Source: Paraburkholderia unamae
GTDB taxonomy: Bacteria; Pseudomonadota; Gammaproteobacteria; Burkholderiales; Burkholderiaceae
Direction of reading: 5' to 3'
NCBI RefSeq assembly: GCF_003268775.1
Contig: NZ_QLSU01000028.1
Coordinates: 62,001-126,000, forward strand
DNA: 64,000 bases
The stretch's first letter is position 1. Every line of letters begins with the position of its first letter. This document shows positions 62,032 to 64,000 of the stretch, one piece after another. Position numbers and translations under genes: made by a program. The notes beneath the pieces are model-generated. The model was not told the DNA's origin. It made no database searches and was given only the letters and a program-made list of their open reading frames with translations.

Positions 62032-64000
62032 CTACACGAGCCGCCCGACGCGATGCCCGCTGTGCATCGCCCCTTCGATATAACCGAGCGTCGCGCAATC
62101 GCCCGCCGTATGCAGCGGCACGCCACAGCCCGCGAGCGAACGCGCGACGGCGTCGTCGGCTTGCGCGCCCGTGGCGAGCACGACCGAATCGGCGGGGACG
62201 AGGTGCTCCACGTTGTCCTTGTCGACCCAGCGCACGGCGTTCGCCGTGATTTCCTGCACGCGCGCGTGGCGTTCGACCTTCGCATGCTCCTCGACGGCTT
62301 CGAGCACGCGCCAGCGGCGCACGATGGAAAGCTCGGCCCCCGGCTTGCCCGATTCTTCGAGCACGGTTACCGTGCGGCCGCGCGCGAGCAGAAACTCTGC
62401 GAGTTCGAGCCCGACCAGGCCGCCGCCCACGATCACCACGCGCTTGCCAAGCGGCATCCAGAGCTTGGAGAGCCCTTGCAGCGCCTCCGTGCTGTTCGTC
62501 ACGCGCAGCACGCCGCCCGCCTTGAAGAGCGCGCGCTCGGCGAAGCTCAGCTTGGCCTGGGCAATGGGCTGGGCGTCGTCGTTGGTCATCAGGCGGCGCA
62601 GTTCGTCGCCGCTCCACACGTGCTTTTGCGTCGCGCCCGCAATGGCCGGGGCCGCGCGCTTCGCGCCCGTCGCGACGACGATCGCGCTCGGCTTCAACTG
62701 CGCGACCAGTTCGGGCGTGGCGGCGGTGGAAAGCCTCACCTCGACGGGCAGGTGATTCATCTGCGCGACGAGATAATCGAGCAGACGGCCGTTCTCCGGA
62801 TACGCGAGCGCCGCGAAAAAGAGCGTGCCGCCCAGCCGCTCGCCACGCTCGACGAGCGTCACGCGATGGCCGCGCAGCGCCGCCACGCGCGCCGCCTCCA
62901 TGCCTGCCGGGCCGCCGCCGACCACGAGCACGTGGCCAGGCGTTGTGGCGGGAACGAGCGCCGCATCGTCCTCATGGCCCGTCTGCGCGTTCACCGCGCA
63001 TTTCACGGGGCGGTTCACGAAAATCTCGCTCACGCACGCATAGCAGTAGATGCACGGCCGGATGTCCTGCGGCCGGTTGGCGGCGAGCTTGATGGGGATC
63101 TCGGGGTCGGCGAGCATCTTGCGCGCCAGTGCGACGAAGTCGTAGTGGCCGGCCGCGATGGCCGTGCCGGCTTCGTCGGCTTCGATGCGGCCCGCCGCGA
63201 TCACGGGCACATCGACCGCGGCGCGCACGGCCTTCGCGTACTCGACGAACGCGCCGGGATGCTGCGTGAGCGGCGCTTCGGTGAAGTCGGAGCCGCGCTT
63301 GAGCGTGGAGTACGCCGACACGCTGATGGCGTCCGCGCCCGCGGCGGCGGCGAGCTTCGCTGTGGCCACGGCGTCGGCGAGCGTGATGCCGCCGGGCGTG
63401 TTGAGTTCGGTGCCGTCCAGGCGCACCCACACCGGGTAGTCGTTGCCGGTGCGCGCCTTGATCGCGTGGATTATCTCGATGAGCAGGCGCGCGCGATTTT
63501 CGAGCGAGCCGCCGTATTCGTCCTCGCGCCGGTTGTACCAGGGCGAAAGAAAGCCCGCGACGATATACGTATGCGCGCCATGCACCTCGACGCCGTCGAA
63601 GCCGGCCGCCTTGGCGCGCGCCGCCGCGCTCGCGAAGAACTCGATCATCTGCTCGATGTCGGCGCGGTCCATCACGCGCAGGCGCGGCTTGTTCTTGCCC
63701 GCGCCGCTCACGAAGCTCGCGATCTCCTGGTCGGTGAGCGCCCCGAAAATGTTCGGCATGTTGGGCGGCGGGACCGACGGCACCCAGAGTTCGCGGCCGT
63801 CGGCGAGGTCGCGCGTGGCGGTCTTGCCCGCGTGCTGCAACTGCGCGGCGATCTTCGCGCCGTGGCGGTGCACGCGCTCGACGAGGGCGGCGAGGCCCGG
63901 AATGAAGTCGTCGCGCGAGAGGCCCGCCTGGAAAGGCTCGGACGCGCCCGCCGGGTACGCCACCGCGCAGGCGCCCATGATGAGCAGGCCTGCGCCGCCG
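62032..64000 (-). CDS. NADPH-dependent 2,4-dienoyl-CoA reductase/BaiCD-like flavoenzyme (partial)
   Basis: The gene continues past the right edge, so its N-terminus is missing; 655 residues are visible. An old-yellow-enzyme barrel (with VEVHGAHTYIVAGFLSPWYN and DEYGGSLENR) binds FMN. The Cys cluster CIYCYACVSEIFVNRPVKC would hold a [4Fe-4S] centre, and a C-terminal FAD/NAD-binding half follows (VLVVGGGPAGMEAARVAALRG and VVIVGGGLVGLELAEFLLARG). Such enzymes reduce dienoyl-CoAs or, as BaiCD, steroid enones. It converges on SDR-3 across the strong terminator. Confidence 0.92.
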   Translation of the reverse strand, partial: GGAGLLIMGACAVAYPAGASEPFQAGLSRDDFIPGLAALVERVHRHGAKIAAQLQHAGKTATRDLADGRELWVPSVPPPNMPNIFGALTDQEIASFVSGAGKNKPRLRVMDRADIEQMIEFFASAAARAKAAGFDGVEVHGAHTYIVAGFLSPWYNRREDEYGGSLENRARLLIEIIHAIKARTGNDYPVWVRLDGTELNTPGGITLADAVATAKLAAAAGADAISVSAYSTLKRGSDFTEAPLTQHPGAFVEYAKAVRAAVDVPVIAAGRIEADEAGTAIAAGHYDFVALARKMLADPEIPIKLAANRPQDIRPCIYCYACVSEIFVNRPVKCAVNAQTGHEDDAALVPATTPGHVLVVGGGPAGMEAARVAALRGHRVTLVERGERLGGTLFFAALAYPENGRLLDYLVAQMNHLPVEVRLSTAATPELVAQLKPSAIVVATGAKRAAPAIAGATQKHVWSGDELRRLMTNDDAQPIAQAKLSFAERALFKAGGVLRVTNSTEALQGLSKLWMPLGKRVVIVGGGLVGLELAEFLLARGRTVTVLEESGKPGAELSIVRRWRVLEAVEEHAKVERHARVQEITANAVRWVDKDNVEHLVPADSVVLATGAQADDAVARSLAGCGVPLHTAGDCATLGYIEGAMHSGHRVGRLV

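Overview
The window is high-G+C Gram-negative DNA with densely packed genes. The Burkholderia-type trimeric porin, the DUF3562 protein, the Liv-type transporter fusions and the many FadR/TetR/LysR regulators point to a Burkholderiaceae genome, probably Paraburkholderia or Caballeronia. That assignment is inferred from family resemblance, not measured. I saw no tRNA, rRNA, CRISPR array, transposase or phage gene.

Region 1 (1-5.9 kb) holds a glucose-6-phosphate dehydrogenase, a porin, two tandem near-duplicate FadR-type GntR regulators that carry the same promoter/operator motif, and a cytoplasmic kelch (NanM-like) protein. Region 2 (5.9-32.8 kb) is a large catabolic island. The leftward arm holds arylsulfatase, TetR, enoyl-CoA hydratase and TetR. 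The first rightward arm holds GMC oxidoreductase, a 2-keto-4-pentenoate hydratase-type enzyme, a small/large acyl-CoA dehydrogenase pair and a LuxR regulator. A CaiB/racemase-type gene faces left. It is followed by a long rightward operon: SDR, thiolase, FadJ-like fusion, second small/large acyl-CoA dehydrogenase pair, amidase and two MFS transporters. The island ends with a divergent KshA-like Rieske oxygenase and an AMP-forming acyl-CoA synthetase. Read together, it looks like de-sulfation, uptake, CoA activation, racemisation and beta-oxidation of a sulfated, branched or polycyclic carboxylic compound, possibly steroid-like. The substrate is an inference.

Region 3 (32.8-38.3 kb) is a set of small accessory genes: a hypothetical protein, a Ser/Thr/Gln-rich small protein, an ankyrin protein, a SnoaL-like protein, two exported proteins and DUF3562, around an A+T-rich intergenic stretch. 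Region 4 (38.3-47 kb) is an uptake and hydrolysis unit. A periplasmic binding protein, LivH, a single-chain LivM-LivG-LivF fusion and a gamma-glutamyltransferase-like enzyme form one overlapping operon. It lies divergent to a polysaccharide-deacetylase/PuuE-like enzyme and its GntR regulator, with a strong inverted repeat between them.

Region 5 (47-54.7 kb) has a TonB-dependent receptor with a Fur-box-like site, an isochorismatase-fold protein lacking catalytic residues, a repetitive small exported protein, a VOC protein, a LysR/DMT exporter pair, an epoxide-hydrolase-like protein and a GFA-family protein. Region 6 (54.7-64 kb) is a second catabolic cluster: LysR, amidase, SDR, spinster-like MFS, aldehyde dehydrogenase, SDR and a 2,4-dienoyl-CoA reductase/BaiCD-like flavoenzyme that runs off the right edge. 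It repeats the amidase + SDR + MFS theme of region 2.
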